The notes beneath the pieces are model-generated. The model did not search any database, was not told the origin of the DNA, and saw only the letters and a program-made list of their open reading frames with translations. The translations under genes and the position numbers were made by a program. A stretch of DNA of 64,000 nt from Streptomyces pacificus. GTDB lineage: Bacteria > Actinomycetota > Actinomycetes > Streptomycetales > Streptomycetaceae. Below, one piece after another: positions 11,789-28,398 of the stretch (position 1 is its first letter; each line of letters starts with the position of its first letter). The stretch is from the NCBI RefSeq assembly GCF_011766325.1, contig NZ_BLLG01000005.1, positions 372,001 to 436,000 of the forward strand, in the 5' to 3' direction.

Positions 11789-12664
11789 ATGTCGGTGGAC
11801 AACGAGGTGCGGCGGCCGACGACTGAGACGGACGAGCCGGGGTGGGAGGTGGAGCCGAACGACGACTGGGGCGTGGCCGTGGTCGCCACGGTGGGGCGGC
11901 AGTTGAGGCTGCGGCGGGAGGCGGCGGGCCTGCGGGCCGGTGAGTTCGGCGAGGCGGTGGGGTACGGGGAGGACCTGGTCTACAAGATCGAGGGCGGGAA
12001 GCGGATTCCCCGCCCCGAGTATCTGGACAGGGCGGACGAGGTGCTGGGGGCGGGTGGGCTGCTTGCGGCCATGAAGGAGGACGTGGGCAAGGTCAGATAT
12101 CCGAAGAAGGTTCGGGATCTGGCGCAGATGGAGGGGCGGGCGGTCGAACTCCAGTTGTACGACCCGCTGAACGTCCATGGGCTGCTGCAGACGCCGGAGT
12201 ACGCGCGTGGGCTGCTGCTGATGCGCCGCCCGGCCTACACCGGGGACGAGGTGGATCGGTTCATCGCCGCGCGGGTGGCCCGCAAGTCGGTGTTCGAGCG
12301 CGACCCGGCGCCTGAACTCAGCTTCGTTCTGGAGGAGTGGACGCTTCGGCGTCCCCTCGGCGGTAGGGCACTGGTGCGCAACCAGCTTGAACACCTTCTG
12401 GAAGTGGCCCAGTTGAGGAACGTTGAACTTCAGGTGATGCCGATGGACCGCGAGCAGCATGCCGGGCTGGCAGGCGGCATCGAGGTGCTGAAGTTCGAGG
12501 ACGGCTCGGTGGTCGGGCGCTCTCCGGCCATGGCCAACGGTCGACCGGTGACCGAGGCCCGGCAGCTCCGTATCCTGGAACTCCGCTATGGCATCATCCG
12601 GGCCCAGGCCCTCACGCCCCGTGAGTCGACTGCCTTCATCGAGCAACTGCTGGGGGATACATGA
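11789..12664 (+). CDS. XRE-family regulator with DUF5753 (WhiJ-like)
   Basis: A 291-residue cytoplasmic DNA-binding protein. The ATG at 11789 is chosen over an earlier in-frame ATG at 11651 because GGAGGAG lies six bases before it. Residues about 28-85 form the Cro/C1-type helix-turn-helix (GRQLRLRREAAGLRAGEFGE, then VYKIEGGKRIP). Residues 110-285 match the DUF5753 ligand or dimerisation domain (LNVHGLLQTPEYAR, VELQVMPMDREQHAGLAGG). In S. coelicolor, WhiJ of this class represses development and works with a DUF397 partner; here the DUF397 gene overlaps the end of this gene. This copy is a paralogue of unknown target. Confidence 0.9.
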   Translation: MSVDNEVRRPTTETDEPGWEVEPNDDWGVAVVATVGRQLRLRREAAGLRAGEFGEAVGYGEDLVYKIEGGKRIPRPEYLDRADEVLGAGGLLAAMKEDVGKVRYPKKVRDLAQMEGRAVELQLYDPLNVHGLLQTPEYARGLLLMRRPAYTGDEVDRFIAARVARKSVFERDPAPELSFVLEEWTLRRPLGGRALVRNQLEHLLEVAQLRNVELQVMPMDREQHAGLAGGIEVLKFEDGSVVGRSPAMANGRPVTEARQLRILELRYGIIRAQALTPRESTAFIEQLLGDT

Positions 12665-12873
12665 TGATCCGCAACACCTCGGCCGGGGACGCCCCCGACC
12701 TGATGTGGTTCAAGAGCAGCTACAGCAGCAGCAGCGAGGGTGACTCCTGCCTCGAGGTCGCCGCCGTGCCCGGCACGGTCCATGTGCGCGACTCCAAGTG
12801 CCTCGACGGCCCCCGACTCGCTCTGACGCGGTCGGCCTGGGCGGACTTCGTGACGTACGCCTCGGGAGGCTGA
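12661..12873 (+). CDS. DUF397 small protein, partner of XRE regulator
   Basis: A 70-residue protein with the family hallmarks WFKSSYSS, DSCLEVA, V.VRDSK and the tail AWADFV. Its ATG overlaps the stop of the XRE gene by 4 bp (a second ATG follows at 12664), indicating coupled translation. DUF397 proteins such as BldB-type or WhiJ-linked ones are thought to bind and modulate the adjacent helix-turn-helix regulator. The specific role here is inferred from the gene pair. Confidence 0.9.
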   Translation: MMIRNTSAGDAPDLMWFKSSYSSSSEGDSCLEVAAVPGTVHVRDSKCLDGPRLALTRSAWADFVTYASGG

Positions 12874-13222
12874 CCTCCGGACCGCACGGGCCCTGCGCCT
12901 GCTTGTCGGCGGGCACGGGGCCCATGGCCACCGCTCCCGGGCAGCTGGGTGGCCGGCTGCCCGGCCGCGCGCTGACCGTCGAACAGCTCGGGGACACGCA
13001 CCTTCGTGACGGCAGCGTAGTCGTCGTCCGCGTGGAGCAGGGCCGGCGGTGGTGTCCCGGGTGCGTGAGGCCCCCGGGCGCCGGAGCCCAGCCAAGGGAG
13101 CGGCTCCGCCGGACTGCCCGCGTCGGTCCGCGATCGCCGCCTCAGGCGTCCCCTGGTTCCCTCGGCCCCTCGTTCCTCCCCCACCGCCACCGCGCCCACC
13201 GCACACCGCACACCGCACGCCG
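12874..13222. other. Intergenic region between DUF397 gene and rpoC terminator
   Basis: I find no gene with acceptable codon bias. The end of the region (about 13190-13222) is a short CACCGCA-type repeat that runs into the rpoC terminator. Confidence 0.5.
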
Positions 13223-13254
13223 AAGGGCGGCCACCCCGGAGGGTGGCCGCCCTT
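13223..13254 (-). terminator. rpoBC operon terminator
   Basis: A perfect 14-bp stem (13223-13236 with 13241-13254) and a 4-nt loop lie 17 bp downstream of the rpoC stop. It could also stop the plus-strand DUF397 transcript. Confidence 0.85.
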
Positions 13255-13271
13255 GGCGTCAGACGTGCGCC

Positions 13272-17180
<3,909 letters not shown>

Positions 17181-17272
17181 TATGCGTCAATCCCTCTCAG
17201 GGTCGTGTCTCAATCAATGGTCTGATGGGGGTCCCTCCACGCCCACAGGGCGTAGGGGGAGGGTCCGGGGAC

Positions 17273-17301
17273 GGCCGGGGCTCCCGACGGGAGCCCCGGC
17301 C
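17273..17301 (-). promoter_or_regulatory. rpoB-rpoC intercistronic hairpin
   Basis: GGCCGGGGCTCCC pairs perfectly with its partner over 13 bp around a 3-nt loop, seven bases after the rpoB stop. There is no U-tract. It may stabilise or process the rpoB message or partly terminate before rpoC. Confidence 0.6.
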
Positions 17302-17308
17302 AGGCCCG

Positions 17309-20794
<3,486 letters not shown>

Positions 20795-21259
20795 GAGGGG
20801 GTCCTTCCGAGGGCTCGGACTCACTACGCGCGTACCGGTCCCAAGCCGGGCACAAAGACAGAAATCCCAGGTCAGGGCTATTCTGGTCAACGATGCTCAT
20901 GCGAGGGGATGCCCCTGGTGACGGGCAGGGAGCAGCTAACAGGCAGCGCAAAGGGTCAGTGTAGCCACTTGGCCCACTGATGTCCAGGGCGGGTTCACCG
21001 AGACCCTCGTTGTTCTCAACTCCGCGGTATGCCGCGCGCCGGGAGGCGCACACCGATACTGCCCGTTCGGTCGCCGATCCATGCCTCGAACTTGGACCGT
21101 TGTGACGACGCGTCCTGAGAATTGCGCGCTGCGTGCGGTTCGTCAAGGCCCCCCAGCCCATTCCCGGCTGCGGGGATCGTCACCTGGCGCACGGCGAAGA
21201 TCACCCTACTCCCCGCGACGGGCAGCGCAAGGCGCCCACCCGACGGTGCGGGCAACGCC
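20795..21259. other. rplL-rpoB intergenic leader
   Basis: A gap of about 540 bp without coding signal separates rplL from rpoB. From memory streptomycetes have a separate rpoB promoter and partial termination here. I see a hairpin at the rplL end but could not assign a single convincing -10/-35 pair. Confidence 0.5.
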
Positions 21260-21293
21260 GAAGGGCGACCACCCGAATGGATGATCGCCCTTC
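21260..21293 (-). terminator. Hairpin downstream of rplL (possible partial terminator)
   Basis: A 15-bp stem (21260-21274 with 21279-21293) and GAAT loop. Two positions are mismatched as DNA but pair as U-G in the minus-strand RNA, so the structure is oriented for the rplJL transcript. It begins 43 bp after the rplL stop. Confidence 0.7.
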
Positions 21294-21336
21294 AGTGCGT
21301 GCGCGTTACAGCGCAGGAGTCAGCGGACCCCCGAGG

Positions 21337-21723
21337 TCACTTGACCTCGACGGCCGCACCGGCGCCCTTGAGGGACTCGGCGGCCTTCTCCGCGGCCTCC
21401 TTGGTGACCTTCTCCAGGACCGGCTTCGGGGCGCCGTCGACGAGGTCCTTGGCCTCCTTCAGACCCAGCGAGGTCAGCTCGCGGACGACCTTGATGACCT
21501 GGATCTTCTTGTCGCCGGCGCCGGTGAGGACGACGTCGAACTCGTCCTGCTCCTCGGCGGCCTCGGCAGCCGGGGCACCCGGGACGCCGGCGGCGGCCAC
21601 GGCGACCGGGGCGGCGGCGGTGACGTCGAACTTCTCCTCGAACGCCTTCACGAACTCGGAGAGCTCGATGAGGGTCATCTCCTCGAACTGCGCGAGCAGG
21701 TCTTCCTGAGACAGCTTCGCCAT
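21337..21723 (-). CDS. rplL: 50S ribosomal protein L7/L12
   Basis: L7/L12 forms the stalk that recruits translation GTPases. From the ATG at 21723 ([19 protein letters not shown] eight bases upstream) the protein has 128 residues; the in-frame ATG at 21744 lacks family support. The N-terminal dimerisation helices are followed by an Ala/Pro/Val-rich hinge (residues about 38-58) and the globular domain, with [20 protein letters not shown]. It follows rplJ by 107 bp and is co-transcribed with it. Confidence 0.98.
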   Translation of the reverse strand: MAKLSQEDLLAQFEEMTLIELSEFVKAFEEKFDVTAAAPVAVAAAGVPGAPAAEAAEEQDEFDVVLTGAGDKKIQVIKVVRELTSLGLKEAKDLVDGAPKPVLEKVTKEAAEKAAESLKGAGAAVEVK

Positions 21724-21830
21724 GATGGCGGTCCTTCCACTCATTCGGCTGGTGCCGGGATGTACATAACGGCGGGCGTACGGCCCGCTACGACCCGCGC
21801 CGGGCGGCGCGGATCAATGCGCGAGCCGAA

Positions 21831-22361
21831 TTACTCGGCACCGCCCTGCTCGGCCTGCTTGGCGCGAAGCGCGTCCACGGTGCGGACGAGCTTCGACGGA
21901 AGCGCCTGGAAGAGCGCGGCAGCCTGGGACTGCTTGCCCTTCATGGCGCCCGCCAGCTTGGCGAGCAGAACCTCGCGGGACTCGAGGTCCGCAAGCTTCT
22001 TGATCTCATCGGCGGACAGCGCCTTGCCGTCAAGGACACCGCCCTTGATGATGAGGTTCGGGTTGTCCTTGGCGAAGTCACGAAGACCCTTCGCCGACTC
22101 CACCGGGTCACCGGTGATGAAGGCGACCGCCGTCGGACCAGCGAACTGGTCGTCGAGCGAGGTGATCCCGGCCTCGTTGGCCGCAATCTTGGTCAGCGTG
22201 TTCTTCACCACGGCGTACTGGGCGTTCTCACCGAGCGAACGGCGCAGCTGCTTCAGCTGCGCCACGGTGAGACCGCGGTACTCGGTCAGCACGGCGGCGT
22301 TCGAGCTGCGGAACTTGTCCGTCAGCTCGGCGACCGCGGCGGACTTGTCGGGCCTCGCCAT
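21831..22361 (-). CDS. rplJ: 50S ribosomal protein L10
   Basis: L10 anchors the L7/L12 stalk and usually autoregulates its own operon. From the ATG at 22361 ([14 protein letters not shown]) the protein has 176 residues. A near-perfect GGAAGGAGG lies about ten bases upstream, and the in-frame ATG at 22397 was rejected. Conserved segments include [18 protein letters not shown] and [10 protein letters not shown]. The C-terminal helix ends in [11 protein letters not shown] leader with a terminator-like hairpin precedes it. Confidence 0.98.
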   Translation of the reverse strand: MARPDKSAAVAELTDKFRSSNAAVLTEYRGLTVAQLKQLRRSLGENAQYAVVKNTLTKIAANEAGITSLDDQFAGPTAVAFITGDPVESAKGLRDFAKDNPNLIIKGGVLDGKALSADEIKKLADLESREVLLAKLAGAMKGKQSQAAALFQALPSKLVRTVDALRAKQAEQGGAE

Positions 22362-22419
22362 GAGCCTCGGCCTCCTTCCGGGTGATTCGGACCGCATGGG
22401 CTGAAGGAAGGAGAACCGG

Positions 22420-22456
22420 GCAAAACGAAACGCCCCGGCGCAGGCGCACGGGGCGT
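22420..22456 (-). promoter_or_regulatory. Terminator-like attenuator in the rplJ leader
   Basis: On the minus strand ACGCCCCG (22456-22449) and CGGGGCGT (22437-22430) form a stem directly followed by TTCGTTTTG, the only T-rich tail of this kind noted in the window. Its position 60-95 bp before rplJ fits an L10-leader type attenuator. L10 binding is inferred from other bacteria. Confidence 0.55.
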
Positions 22457-22587
22457 GGCTCCACCGGACGTATATCCGGGAACCTCATCCACAGTCACCT
22501 GCGCGGGTCGTCCGCAGCGAGCGGATCCTTCGGCCGCCGACACCCTGACGGGCACGGCAACGACCAGCGGTCTTTGGCTTCCGGGGA

Positions 22588-22617
22588 AGAGTACGCGAAC
22601 CGATCGCCGGCAAGCAA
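22588..22617 (-). promoter_or_regulatory. Candidate rplJ promoter
   Basis: On the minus strand TTGCTT (22612-22617) and TACTCT (22588-22593) are spaced by 18 bp, upstream of the rplJ leader. This predicts a leader of about 220 nt. Confidence 0.5.
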
Positions 22618-22741
22618 ATCGGGCGTCAGGGCCCGCCGGCCGCGGTCACGGCCTCCCGCGGTGGTGGCCGGCGGCGGGACCACCGGCCACCACCGGGAGG
22701 GCGCGACCGCGGGTCGGCCACGACCGGGAGCCGGGAACCGC

Positions 22742-23698
22742 TCAGCCGCCGAGACCGGCGCCGTCCTCCGCGCCGTCCTCCGCGCCGAGCTCCTCCAGCA
22801 GCTTGAGCATCTCGAACAGGTCGAAGGTGTCCTTCGCCGGCGGCGCCTGGACGGCGGCCTCGGCTCCGTAGTCGGAGTAGTGCGCCGTCATGTCCATCGT
22901 GCCCTGCGGCATCTTCATGCCGACGACCATCTTGACCGGGTAGTCGTCCTCGTTGACCCAGACCTCGGTGTCGTATCCCGTGATGCCGGCCTTCTTGACG
23001 CTGTCGACCAGCTCCTTGCGCTCCTCCGCCGAGAGCACGTCGAAGGCCGTGTTGGCGTCGAGCATCTCCTCCAAGGTCATCGTGCCCTTGTAGTGCCGTG
23101 CCTCGACGCCGTCGACCTTCTCGGAGCCGAGTTGCTTGATGTTGGGCGAACCGAGCAGCAGGGCGAGCTGCTGGGCCGGGTCCTGGTTCATGTTCTCCAG
23201 GCTGCCGGTCATCTGCTTCTGGAGTGCCTTGTCGCCGCTGGCCTCGGCGGCGGCCTCGAGGTCCAGCTTCATCCAGCGCTTGCCGTCCATCTCGGCGGCC
23301 TGCTTGGCGCTCAGCTCCATGTACATGGCGTCGTCCACCATCAGCATGCGGATCTGGGACGGCGCATCGGGGTCGCCCGCGCTGAGCATCGAGCCCTTGG
23401 CGGTGACGTCCATCACGACGGGGTCCCACCCCTGCACCCCGGACATCTCCATGGTGCCGCCCTCCATGCCGTCCGGCATGGCCATGGTCATACGGACCTT
23501 GACGGACTTGGCGTCCGACGTCTTCTTGTAGGCGGCCTGGATCACCTGGGTGATCTCGCCCTGCGACTGGCCGGCGGACTGCGAGGAGCCGGCGGCCTTC
23601 CTCTCGTCCTCGCCACCGCTCTGGCAGCCCGCGGCACCCGCGACGACGGCCACGGCCGCCAGGGAGACGCCCGCGCGCTTCCACGTCGACATGCTCAT
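22742..23698 (-). CDS. LppX/LprAFG-like lipoprotein
   Basis: A 318-residue exported lipoprotein. The ATG at 23698 has GGTGGGG just upstream and starts MSMSTWKRAG; an ATG six bases later would also work. The signal peptide ends in a lipobox GAAGC (Cys about 25), followed by a Ser/Gly/Gln linker. The mature domain has the pattern of the LppX/LprAFG/LolA-like superfamily (SDAKSVKVRMTM, MYMELSAKQ, GYDTEVWVNEDDYPVKMVV), a half-barrel that binds hydrophobic ligands in mycobacterial relatives. It sits between rplJ and rplA, where S. coelicolor, as I recall, also has lipoprotein genes. The ligand is unknown. Confidence 0.85.
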   Translation of the reverse strand: MSMSTWKRAGVSLAAVAVVAGAAGCQSGGEDERKAAGSSQSAGQSQGEITQVIQAAYKKTSDAKSVKVRMTMAMPDGMEGGTMEMSGVQGWDPVVMDVTAKGSMLSAGDPDAPSQIRMLMVDDAMYMELSAKQAAEMDGKRWMKLDLEAAAEASGDKALQKQMTGSLENMNQDPAQQLALLLGSPNIKQLGSEKVDGVEARHYKGTMTLEEMLDANTAFDVLSAEERKELVDSVKKAGITGYDTEVWVNEDDYPVKMVVGMKMPQGTMDMTAHYSDYGAEAAVQAPPAKDTFDLFEMLKLLEELGAEDGAEDGAGLGG

Positions 23699-23788
23699 GA
23701 AATCCCCACCCCGTGTTCTGTTCTGTTGCCTCAGTGAAGTCGGTCGAACCGTAGCGCGCCCGACCGACATCGTTGCAACGATAAACGA

Positions 23789-23824
23789 ACCCCCGCACCC
23801 CTCGTAAAGAGGAGGTGCGGGGGT
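23789..23824 (-). terminator. Terminator after rplA
   Basis: An 11-bp perfect stem (23789-23799 with 23814-23824), extended by CCTC/GAGG with one bulged A, lies 29 bp after the rplA stop. It separates the rplKA operon from the lipoprotein gene. Confidence 0.8.
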
Positions 23825-23852
23825 CGGTCCCAGCCGTGTGCGAGCCGCAGAC

Positions 23853-24575
23853 TCAGACCGCGGCCGGGTCCTCCTCGACGAGGAGGTTGCGGGTGCGGTT
23901 GGAGTCCAGCGGGATACCCGGACCCATGGTGGTGGTCAGGGTCGCCTTCTTGATGTAGCGGCCCTTCGCCGCGGACGGCTTCAGACGGAGGATCTCCTCC
24001 AGCGCCGCGGCGTAGTTCTCCACCAGCTTGGTCTCGTCGAAGGAGACCTTGCCGATGATGAAGTGCAGGTTCGCGTGCTTGTCGACACGGAACTCGATCT
24101 TGCCGCCCTTGATGTCGGTGACGGCCTTGGCAACGTCCATGGTCACGGTGCCGGTCTTGGGGTTCGGCATCAGACCACGGGGACCGAGCACCCGGCCGAG
24201 GCGGCCGACCTTGCCCATGAGGTCCGGGGTGGCGACGACGGCGTCGAAGTCCAGGCGGCCCTTCGACACCTCGTCGATCAGCTCGTCGGAGCCGACGATG
24301 TCGGCGCCCGCGGCCTCCGCGGCCGCAGCACGGTCACCGGTCGCGAAGACCAGGACCCGGGCGGTCTTGCCGGTGCCGTGCGGAAGGTTCACGGTGCCAC
24401 GGACCATCTGGTCTGCCTTGCGCGGGTCTACGCCCAGGCGGAAGGCGACCTCGACGGTGCCGTCGAACTTGGTGCTGGCGGTGTCCTTCGCAAGACGGAC
24501 GGCCTCGAGCGGGGCGTAGTTGCGCTCCCGGTCGACCTTGGCGTCCGCGTTGCGGAGAGCCTTGCTGCGCTTCAC
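23853..24575 (-). CDS. rplA: 50S ribosomal protein L1
   Basis: L1 forms the mobile stalk near the E site and in many bacteria represses its own operon. The 240-residue sequence starts [17 protein letters not shown] and has the L1 signatures [13 protein letters not shown] and [12 protein letters not shown]. It follows rplK by 81 bp. No anomalies are seen. Confidence 0.98.
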   Translation of the reverse strand: MKRSKALRNADAKVDRERNYAPLEAVRLAKDTASTKFDGTVEVAFRLGVDPRKADQMVRGTVNLPHGTGKTARVLVFATGDRAAAAEAAGADIVGSDELIDEVSKGRLDFDAVVATPDLMGKVGRLGRVLGPRGLMPNPKTGTVTMDVAKAVTDIKGGKIEFRVDKHANLHFIIGKVSFDETKLVENYAAALEEILRLKPSAAKGRYIKKATLTTTMGPGIPLDSNRTRNLLVEEDPAAV

Positions 24576-24656
24576 TTCTTCTCCTGTGGTGTCTCAGGCG
24601 TGGAGTTCGTGGTCCGGGCCAGCGCCTGGCCCTGCCACTGAGGTCTCGGGGGACTG

Positions 24657-25091
24657 TCAGCCCTCGACCGTGACGCCCATGGAACGGGCGGTGCCGGCGA
24701 TGATCTTCTCGGCGGCGTCCAGGTCGTTGGCGTTCAGGTCGGGCATCTTGGTGGTGGCGATCTCGCGGACCTGGTCGCGCGTCAGCTTGGCGACCTTGGT
24801 CTTGTGCGGCTCGCCGGAGCCCTTGTCCACACCCGCGGCCTTGAGGATCAGCTTGGCGGCCGGCGGGGTCTTGGTGATGAAGGTGAAGGAACGGTCCTCG
24901 TAGACCGTGATCTCCACCGGCACGACCATGCCACGCTGCGACTCGGTCGCGGCGTTGTAGGCCTTGCAGAACTCCATGATGTTGACGCCGTGCTGACCCA
25001 GCGCGGGGCCGACCGGCGGAGCCGGGTTGGCGGCGCCGGCCTGGATCTGGAGCTTGATAAGCCCCGTGACCTTCTTCTTCTTGGGAGGCAT
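24657..25091 (-). CDS. rplK: 50S ribosomal protein L11
   Basis: L11 binds the GTPase-associated centre of 23S rRNA and is needed for the RelA-dependent stringent response. The protein has 144 residues with typical segments [32 protein letters not shown] and [20 protein letters not shown]. The N-terminal Pro-rich region is intact. The start [11 protein letters not shown] is preceded by GGAGAGAG. It leads the rplK-rplA operon with its own candidate promoter. Confidence 0.98.
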   Translation of the reverse strand: MPPKKKKVTGLIKLQIQAGAANPAPPVGPALGQHGVNIMEFCKAYNAATESQRGMVVPVEITVYEDRSFTFITKTPPAAKLILKAAGVDKGSGEPHKTKVAKLTRDQVREIATTKMPDLNANDLDAAEKIIAGTARSMGVTVEG

Positions 25092-25171
25092 TGCTCTCTC
25101 CGGGTCCAGTTGAGAGTGTGCTGTAACGGCATGGCATCCACCCGATCATCCGGATGGAGGCATACCGCACC

Positions 25172-25200
25172 ACGATAGCGGGTACTACCGTGGGGCCAAA
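25172..25200 (-). promoter_or_regulatory. Candidate rplK promoter
   Basis: On the minus strand TTTGGC (25195-25200) and TATCGT (25172-25177) are separated by 17 bp, about 80 bp upstream of rplK. The same stretch forms an inverted repeat CCACG...CGTGG, which might be regulatory. Confidence 0.5.
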
Positions 25201-25319
25201 AACCGCGCAGGTCAGCGCAGCCCGGGACCGCTCCGGCCCGGCCGGGCCCCCGCGGTCCCGCCAGGCGGGAAGTTCGCGCGCCGCCGGACGTACTCGGACG
25301 GCACCGGCAGCATGGGCGA

Positions 25320-25354
25320 CGCCCCTGCCGGCGGGAAGACCGCTGGGAGGGGCG
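25320..25354 (-). terminator. Possible nusG terminator
   Basis: CGCCCCT and AGGGGCG form a 7-bp stem with a 21-nt loop, starting 20 bp after the nusG stop. It is weaker than the other terminators here. Confidence 0.35.
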
Positions 25355-25374
25355 CCTTTAGCTCGTGATCAGGG

Positions 25375-26301
25375 CTAGTTCTTCTGGATCTGGTCGAAGC
25401 TCAGCTCGACCGGCGTCTCGCGACCGAAGATCTCGACAAGACCCTTGACCTTCTTCGAGTCCGGGTTGATCTCGTTGATCGTGGCCTGCAGGGTGGCGAA
25501 GGGGCCGTCGGTGACGGTGACCGAGTCGCCGACCTCGAAGTCCAGCACCTGGACCTCGACCTTGCGGGCGGGCGCCGGCTTGCCCTCGGCCTCGGCCGCC
25601 TCGCGGGCCGCCTTCTCCTCCAGCTCGGGGGCGAGCATCTTGACGATCTCGTCCAGGGTCAGGGGGTAGGGGTCGTACGCGTTGCCGACGAAGCCGGTGA
25701 CGCCGGGCGTGTTGCGGACGACACCCCAGGACTCGTTCGTCAGATCCATCCGGACGAGCACATACCCGGGCAGCTTGTTCTGCCGGACGTTCTTGCGCTC
25801 GCCGTTCTTGATCTGGACGATCTCCTCCTCGGGCACCTCGGCCTGGTAGATGAAGTCCTCGACGTTCAGCGAGACGGCACGCTGCTCCAGATTGGCCTTC
25901 ACCCGCTTCTCGTAGCCGGCGTAGGTGTGGATCACGTACCACTCGCCGGGCAGCCCGCGCAGCTCCTCGCGGAGTTCGGCGACGGGATCGGCCGGAGCCT
26001 CCTGCGCGGTCGCCTCGGCAGCCCCCTCGGCGGCGGGCTCCTCGTCGGCGGGCTCCTCGTCGGCAGTGGCGACGGCCTCGGGATCCCCGGGCCCGGCGTC
26101 CCCGGCAACGGCGTCCCCGGTCGCGGGCTCGCTGTCCACGTGGATCGCGGCCTGCTCGGCGGGCTCGCCCGCAGCGGCGTCAGCAGCTTCCGCCCGGTCC
26201 GGGCCGACGGAGTCCGCCGCCTCGACGATGTCGAGCGCGTCCTCAGCGGACTCGCGGCTCTCGCGCGGCTCAACGGCGTCGTTCAGGTTCGGGTCAGACA
26301 C
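25375..26301 (-). CDS. nusG: Transcription termination/antitermination factor NusG
   Basis: NusG binds RNA polymerase and couples elongation to Rho or the ribosome. From the GTG at 26301 ([16 protein letters not shown] about ten bases upstream) the protein has 308 residues; the in-frame ATG at 26340 is less likely. The first about 115 residues are an acidic Ala/Glu/Pro-rich extension typical of actinobacterial NusG. The NGN domain follows ([17 protein letters not shown], then [13 protein letters not shown]), and a C-terminal KOW domain ([13 protein letters not shown]). It is 75 bp after secE. Confidence 0.97.
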   Translation of the reverse strand: MSDPNLNDAVEPRESRESAEDALDIVEAADSVGPDRAEAADAAAGEPAEQAAIHVDSEPATGDAVAGDAGPGDPEAVATADEEPADEEPAAEGAAEATAQEAPADPVAELREELRGLPGEWYVIHTYAGYEKRVKANLEQRAVSLNVEDFIYQAEVPEEEIVQIKNGERKNVRQNKLPGYVLVRMDLTNESWGVVRNTPGVTGFVGNAYDPYPLTLDEIVKMLAPELEEKAAREAAEAEGKPAPARKVEVQVLDFEVGDSVTVTDGPFATLQATINEINPDSKKVKGLVEIFGRETPVELSFDQIQKN

Positions 26302-26375
26302 GGTGGCTGCTTCTTCCTGGATACAGATGGGGTGGAACATGCGAAAGAGGCGCCGGTCGGGCGCCCTCCGCGGGA

Positions 26376-26663
26376 TCAGCCGAAGACGTACTTGACGGCT
26401 GCCTGGAAGCCATAGTCCATCACGGTCACAAGACCGATCATGATAACGACGAAGATGATCACCACGGTCGTGTACGTCGTCAGCTGGTTGCGGGTGGGCC
26501 AGACGACCTTGCGCAGCTCGGCCACGATCTGTCGATAGAACAGCGCGAGGCGGCCCAGGGGGCCTCTCTTCCCACGCTTGCCGCCCTTGCGGGTCTTCTT
26601 GCGTGAGTCGGCCGCCTCGTCCTCGGCATCAGGCATGTCGATGGAGCCCACGGCGTCCGTCAC
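26376..26663 (-). CDS. secE: Preprotein translocase subunit SecE
   Basis: SecE clamps the SecYEG channel in the membrane. From the GTG at 26663 ([15 protein letters not shown]) the protein has 95 residues. It has a charged N-terminus, the conserved amphipathic segment [20 protein letters not shown] and one transmembrane helix (about residues 65-88). A longer ATG start at 26747 runs through non-conserved sequence. The secE-nusG pairing downstream of tRNA-Trp is the usual actinobacterial order. Confidence 0.96.
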   Translation of the reverse strand: MTDAVGSIDMPDAEDEAADSRKKTRKGGKRGKRGPLGRLALFYRQIVAELRKVVWPTRNQLTTYTTVVIIFVVIMIGLVTVMDYGFQAAVKYVFG

Positions 26664-26769
26664 GTCTCTCACCTGATTCCGGGTCGTGGCCGTGCCGCGC
26701 CCGGTCGAGCCGCACGGCGGTGCATCGAAGTACGTACATACGCACACATCCTGGCGAAGGCGTGTGTAG

Positions 26770-26842
26770 CAGGGCCGGAGGGACTTGAACCCCCAACCGC
26801 TGGTTTTGGAGACCAGTGCTCTACCAATTGAGCTACGACCCT
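26770..26842 (-). tRNA. tRNA-Trp (CCA anticodon)
   Basis: The minus strand folds into a 73-nt tRNA with acceptor stem AGGGTCG/CGGCCCT, anticodon arm CTGGTCTCCAAAACCAG (CCA), a normal T-arm GGGGGTTCAAGTCCC and discriminator G. No CCA end is encoded. It is 107 bp upstream of secE and may share its transcript. Confidence 0.97.
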
Positions 26843-26962
26843 ATGTGGTTCCCCCCAAACCTACCGCATCCGCGGTGGTGGTCCGTGAGGGCCAACGACA
26901 GGTGAGTGTACGTGGTCGGGAGCCGTGCGTCGAACAGATAGCTTCGAGGCGGTTCCCTTCCG

Positions 26963-27017
26963 CGTCCCTTCCACGTCCCGTCCGCGTCCCGTCCACGTCC
27001 CGTCCACGTCCCGTCCG
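26963..27017. repeat. Five 11-bp tandem repeats
   Basis: Five copies of CGTCCCGTCCA or single-base variants run head to tail in the divergent region between tRNA-Trp and aspC. Length polymorphism between strains is likely. Confidence 0.8.
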
Positions 27018-27127
27018 TCGCCCCGTCCACGCTGCGGGCGAGCGGCTCCCGTCCGGAACTGTCCGGCCGCCGCCCGGTCGGTGAATCCCCTGTGCCCGGG
27101 CGCTCGGCGTTCTGGGACCATGGCCGC

Positions 27128-28354
27128 ATGAGCGCTGCCACTTCTCCCGCCGAGCGCCGGGTCTCCGCCCGCATCGGCGCGATCTCCGAGTCCGCGACCC
27201 TCGCCGTCGACGCCAAGGCCAAGGCCCTCAAGGCCGCCGGCCGTCCGGTGATCGGTTTCGGCGCGGGCGAGCCGGACTTCCCGACCCCGGACTACATCGT
27301 CGAGGCCGCGATCGAGGCCTGCAAGAACCCGAAGTACCACCGCTACACCCCGGCCGGCGGCCTGCCGGAGCTGAAGAAGGCGATCGCGGAGAAGACGCTC
27401 CGCGACTCCGGCTACCAGGTCGACCCCGCGCAGGTCCTGGTGACCAACGGCGGCAAGCAGGCGATCTACGAGGCCTTCGCGGCGATCCTGGATCCGGGCG
27501 ACGAGGTCATCGTCCCGGCGCCGTACTGGACGACGTACCCGGAGTCGATCCGGCTGGCCGGCGGTGTCCCGGTGGAGGTGGCCACCGACGAGACCACGAA
27601 CTACCGGGTCTCCGTGGAGCAACTGGAGGCGGCCCGCACCGAGCGGACGAAGGTCGTCCTGTTCGTCTCCCCCTCCAACCCGACCGGAGCGGTCTACAGC
27701 CGGGCCGACACCGAGGCGATCGCCCGCTGGGCGCTCGAGCACGGCCTGTGGGTGCTGACGGACGAGATCTACGAGCACCTGGTCTACGGCGACGCATCGT
27801 TCGCCTCCGTCCCGGCGCTGGTGCCCGAGCTGCGCGACAGGTGCATCGTGGTCAACGGCGTCGCGAAGACGTACGCGATGACCGGCTGGCGGGTGGGGTG
27901 GATCATCGGCCCCAAGGACGTCGTCAAGGCCGCGACCAACCTGCAGTCGCACGCCACCTCCAACGTCTCGAACGTGGCGCAGGTCGCCGCGCTGGCGGCG
28001 GTCTCCGGCGATCTCGACGCGGTCGCGAGGATGCGTGAGGCGTTCGACCGCCGCCGGGGCACCATCGTGCGGATGCTCAACGAGATCGACGGCATGGTCT
28101 GCCCGGAGCCCGAGGGCGCCTTCTATGTGTACCCGTCGGTGAAGGCCCTGCTGGGCAAGGAGATCCGTGGGCGGCGGCCGCGGACCTCGGTGGAGCTCGC
28201 GGCGCTGATCCTGGAGGAGGTCGAGGTCGCCGTCGTCCCGGGTGAGGCCTTCGGCACGCCGGGCTATCTGCGGCTGTCGTACGCGCTGGGCGACGAGGAC
28301 CTGGTCGAAGGCGTCTCGCGTATGCAGAAGCTGCTGGCGGAGGCCCGGGACTGA
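27128..28354 (+). CDS. aspC: Class I pyridoxal-phosphate aminotransferase (aspartate type)
   Basis: A 408-residue cytoplasmic PLP enzyme. Recognisable residues include [10 protein letters not shown], the cofactor region [25 protein letters not shown] (substrate/PLP-binding Asn), [10 protein letters not shown] (Asp about 212) and the Schiff-base lysine in [14 protein letters not shown] (Lys about 247). The C-terminal [15 protein letters not shown] is typical of the AspC I-gamma group, which transfers amino groups between aspartate and 2-oxoglutarate. The ATG at 27128 gives [13 protein letters not shown]; there is no clear Shine-Dalgarno sequence. It is divergent from tRNA-Trp. Confidence 0.93.
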   Translation: MSAATSPAERRVSARIGAISESATLAVDAKAKALKAAGRPVIGFGAGEPDFPTPDYIVEAAIEACKNPKYHRYTPAGGLPELKKAIAEKTLRDSGYQVDPAQVLVTNGGKQAIYEAFAAILDPGDEVIVPAPYWTTYPESIRLAGGVPVEVATDETTNYRVSVEQLEAARTERTKVVLFVSPSNPTGAVYSRADTEAIARWALEHGLWVLTDEIYEHLVYGDASFASVPALVPELRDRCIVVNGVAKTYAMTGWRVGWIIGPKDVVKAATNLQSHATSNVSNVAQVAALAAVSGDLDAVARMREAFDRRRGTIVRMLNEIDGMVCPEPEGAFYVYPSVKALLGKEIRGRRPRTSVELAALILEEVEVAVVPGEAFGTPGYLRLSYALGDEDLVEGVSRMQKLLAEARD

Positions 28355-28398
28355 GGTTCCGTTTCCGCTCGGCGGGTCGGGGCGGGGCGGGCCCCGGC

